DNA of 64,000 bases. Source: Oscillospiraceae bacterium (GTDB taxonomy: Bacteria > Bacillota > Clostridia > Oscillospirales > Oscillospiraceae). A model generated the notes under the pieces. That model ran no database searches and was not told where the DNA came from. It was given only the letters and a program-made list of their open reading frames with translations. The stretch spans positions 1 through 64,000 of the forward strand of contig JAFVZT010000024.1 in the NCBI GenBank assembly GCA_017508045.1, read 5' to 3'. The translations under genes and the position numbers were made by a program. How positions within the stretch are numbered: position 1 is the stretch's first letter; each line of letters begins with the position of its first letter. This document shows, piece by piece, positions 62,407 through 64,000 of this stretch.

Positions 62407-62859
62407 GTGAAACGCATACTTGCCATTTGTATTTGTGCTATTTTATTAGTTTCTATGGTGTTTCCTGCCTCGGCTGCAGAGCAACCGCAAGAAGAATACG
62501 GGGTGGAACGGGTTTTGGAAAACGGCCTAACAGTCATTGACGAAATCACTATCTATACCCAGGCAAGATCTACAGATAAACGAGCCGAAAGGCAACGAAC
62601 CATCAAGGATGGTGATACGGTAATTGCGGTTATTGCCTTTGAAGCGGTTTTCCGTTACGACGGTTCCACCGTTTCCGTAGTTTCCAAGACTGTTACGCAG
62701 ACCGACACCTATGCTGGCTGGAGCTACAAACAGAAATCGTTTACCTCCAGTGGTGGCACTGTTACACTGGATGCCAAACTGACAAAACTTTTGATTTTCA
62801 ACAATTCCTTCACTATGACCCTCAGCTGTGACAAGAACGGCAACATTTCCTATACCTGA
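62407..62859 (+). CDS. Small secreted protein of the padR operon
   Basis: The 150 residues have a signal peptide (cleavage near ASAAE at 23) and a beta-rich mature domain (TVIAVIAFEAVFRYDGSTV, then LLIFNNSFTMTLSCDKNG). No domain is named with confidence; it resembles small exported proteins found beside PadR genes in gut Firmicutes. The start codon ATT-TGTG-ATG context gives a GTG/ATG choice; the ATG-like start at 62407 follows AGAAAGGATG. It is the last plus-strand gene of the island. Confidence 0.65.
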   Translation: MKRILAICICAILLVSMVFPASAAEQPQEEYGVERVLENGLTVIDEITIYTQARSTDKRAERQRTIKDGDTVIAVIAFEAVFRYDGSTVSVVSKTVTQTDTYAGWSYKQKSFTSSGGTVTLDAKLTKLLIFNNSFTMTLSCDKNGNISYT

Positions 62860-62879
62860 CCAAACTCGTAACGGGACAA

Positions 62880-63290
62880 GGGGAACCCCACGATATTGCA
62901 CACATTTTTCAAGTTTTGTATATATGTCCAAATTTCATCACCGTATTTTGTCGTATATGACGGAACAGGGGCTATTGCAGATTATTGCAATAGCCCCTGT
63001 ATTGTATAATTGTCCTGATTTTCCTTAATCCAAATATCGGCAGGCTGCCATGGCGGCAATTGCGCCGTCGGCTGCGGCGGTGACCACCTGGCGAATGTAC
63101 TTGCTGCGGCAATCGCCGGCAACAAAAAGACCCGGGGTCTGGGTGCAGCAGTCCTCTGCAGAATCGAAATAGCCCCAGTTGTTCAGCTTTGCCAATTGGG
63201 CAAAGGGCTCGTTCTCCGGCTGCAGTCCCACTGCCAGAAACGCGCCGTCCACGGAAATTGCGGAAACCTCTCCGGTTTTCTCGTTGCGCA
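62880..63290. repeat. Direct repeat copy B (trxB 3' end plus flank)
   Basis: Partner of 58569-58979 in the same orientation. Homology covers the AT-rich flank, the terminator hairpin and the last 85 or so codons of intact trxB. Copy B is continuous with the rest of trxB; copy A is not. Confidence 0.92.
62965..63000 (-). terminator. Terminator of trxB
   Basis: A perfect 15-bp stem (62965-62979 with 62986-63000, ACAGGGGCTATTGCA arms). The same hairpin with one mismatch is at 58654-58689 behind the pseudogene. The T-tract is weak. Confidence 0.7.
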
Positions 63291-63933
63291 GCTGCAATCC
63301 GGTAAGCGCGCCGTCTGCAGTATCGTAAGCGGTGACCACCGTGTTAAACAGAACCTGCACATTGTCCTTTTCACTTAGCGCCTGGGCCAGCTTCTTTTCG
63401 CCGGTAAAGTCCGCCAAATTCTGCACAATGGTAACCTTGGTGCAAACCTCGGATAAAAGCAGCGCCTCCTGCATAGCGGAGTTGCCGCCGCCAATCATGG
63501 CGACCTCCTGACCGGCGTAAAACGCGCCGTCGCACACAGCGCAGAAGGAAATTCCGTTTCCGATAAGCTCGTCTTCTTTTTCAAGACCCAGTGTCCGGTG
63601 CTTTACGCCCAGTGCCAAAATCACAGCTTGGGCGTTGTAGGTGCTGCCTTCTTCCGTGGACACGGCAAAGCCCTCGTCGGTTTTTTCCACAGAAATTACC
63701 TTTTCCAGCTCCACATCCGCACCCAGCGCCATGGCCTGTTCGGTAAGCTTATCGGCAAATTCCGTGCCGGTAACCATCTGGAAGCCGGGGATGTTCTCCA
63801 CCTTGGGAGAAAAGGCAATCTGACCGCCGAAGCCGTTTTTCTCAATAACCAAAACGCTTTTTCCTGCCCGCAGAGCATAAATCGCGGCTGTCAGTCCGGC
63901 AGGACCGCCGCCGACAATGATAATATCATGCAT
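63025..63933 (-). CDS. trxB: Thioredoxin reductase
   Basis: An FAD enzyme that reduces thioredoxin with NADPH. The 302 residues contain the FAD motif IIVGGGPAGLTAAIYALRAG at 5-24, the redox CAVC near 131-134, the NADPH motif MIGGGNSAMQEALLLS near 148 and the FAD-end GLFVAGDCRSKYIRQVVTA near 267. Full length. Its 3' end is copy B of the repeat, so the present C-terminus may have arrived with the adjoining island. Confidence 0.95.
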   Translation of the reverse strand: MHDIIIVGGGPAGLTAAIYALRAGKSVLVIEKNGFGGQIAFSPKVENIPGFQMVTGTEFADKLTEQAMALGADVELEKVISVEKTDEGFAVSTEEGSTYNAQAVILALGVKHRTLGLEKEDELIGNGISFCAVCDGAFYAGQEVAMIGGGNSAMQEALLLSEVCTKVTIVQNLADFTGEKKLAQALSEKDNVQVLFNTVVTAYDTADGALTGLQLRNEKTGEVSAISVDGAFLAVGLQPENEPFAQLAKLNNWGYFDSAEDCCTQTPGLFVAGDCRSKYIRQVVTAAADGAIAAMAACRYLD

Positions 63934-63954
63934 TGTGTTTCGTCCTTTCCTTCG

Positions 63955-63982
63955 TATATAAAAGGTCGGGCGTTTTGCTCAA
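63955..63982 (-). promoter_or_regulatory. Possible trxB promoter
   Basis: On the minus strand TTGAGC (63982-63977), 16-bp spacer, TATATA (63960-63955), then GGAAAGGACG before the ATG. Confidence 0.45.
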
Positions 63983-64000
63983 CGTCATTAAGTTAGGTTG

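Overview
The window is a moderately GC-rich chromosomal segment from a Gram-positive anaerobe of the class Clostridia, most likely a gut Oscillospirales (Ruminococcaceae/Oscillospiraceae-type) bacterium. Reasons: the Firmicutes gene order rimP-nusA-rnpM-ylxQ-infB-rbfA-nrnA-truB-ribF-rpsO-pnp; a CIRCE-controlled groESL; a Trp-specific T-box; an FeoA/FeoB/FeoB-associated-Cys-protein set; BMP-type nucleoside ABC transport; many lipoproteins and secreted proteins without outer-membrane genes; and sigma-A promoters with 17-nt spacers. No rRNA, tRNA, CRISPR array, integrase or transposase gene was seen.

Layout. 1-500: tail of an unidentified gene, strong terminators and a possible small-RNA unit. 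0.5-10.8 kb: CPBP protease, nitroreductase, TrkH-TrkA potassium uptake (minus), thiamine pyrophosphokinase coupled to a CtpE-like P-type ATPase, a MocR-type regulator, and an ADP-ribosylglycohydrolase-like protein lacking the usual metal-binding aspartates. 10.9-21.6 kb: one long translation/RNA-processing operon with an attenuator before rimP, a separate rpsO promoter and a hairpin leader before pnp. 21.6-28.7 kb: DegV, a membrane protein, and two paralogous ceramidase-fold exported proteins flanking nrdR. 28.8-36.2 kb: an rRNA m5U-methyltransferase fused to a GNAT domain, and a complete GlcNAc/glucose PTS (crr-ptsI-ptsH-nagE) divergent from a TIM-barrel protein. 36.4-42.4 kb: an XRE regulator divergent from a GNAT gene with a palindromic operator, then a BMP nucleoside ABC operon. 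42.5-49.4 kb: T-box-trpB2, hisS-mgsA-minD-like operon, groES-groEL.

49.4-52.9 kb: a repeat region with two covarying hairpins, then an iron-regulated feoA-feoB-Cys-protein operon with a 276-bp inverted-repeat element between feoA and feoB. 52.9-58.3 kb: an APC permease and a large secreted cysteine protease (CBM96/DNRLRE, PPC-like and ricin-like modules) with a membrane-anchored partner gene. 58.6-63.3 kb: an island of small exported proteins and a PadR regulator, bounded by two direct copies of the 3' end of trxB. One copy is a truncated pseudogene and the other ends the intact trxB, which suggests insertion at the trxB 3' end.

The most novel parts are the secreted-protein island between the trxB copies, the modular cysteine protease locus, the paired ceramidase-like proteins with a substituted nucleophile and a structured leader RNA, and the inverted-repeat element between feoA and feoB. 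All calls come from reading sequence alone; no searches were run.
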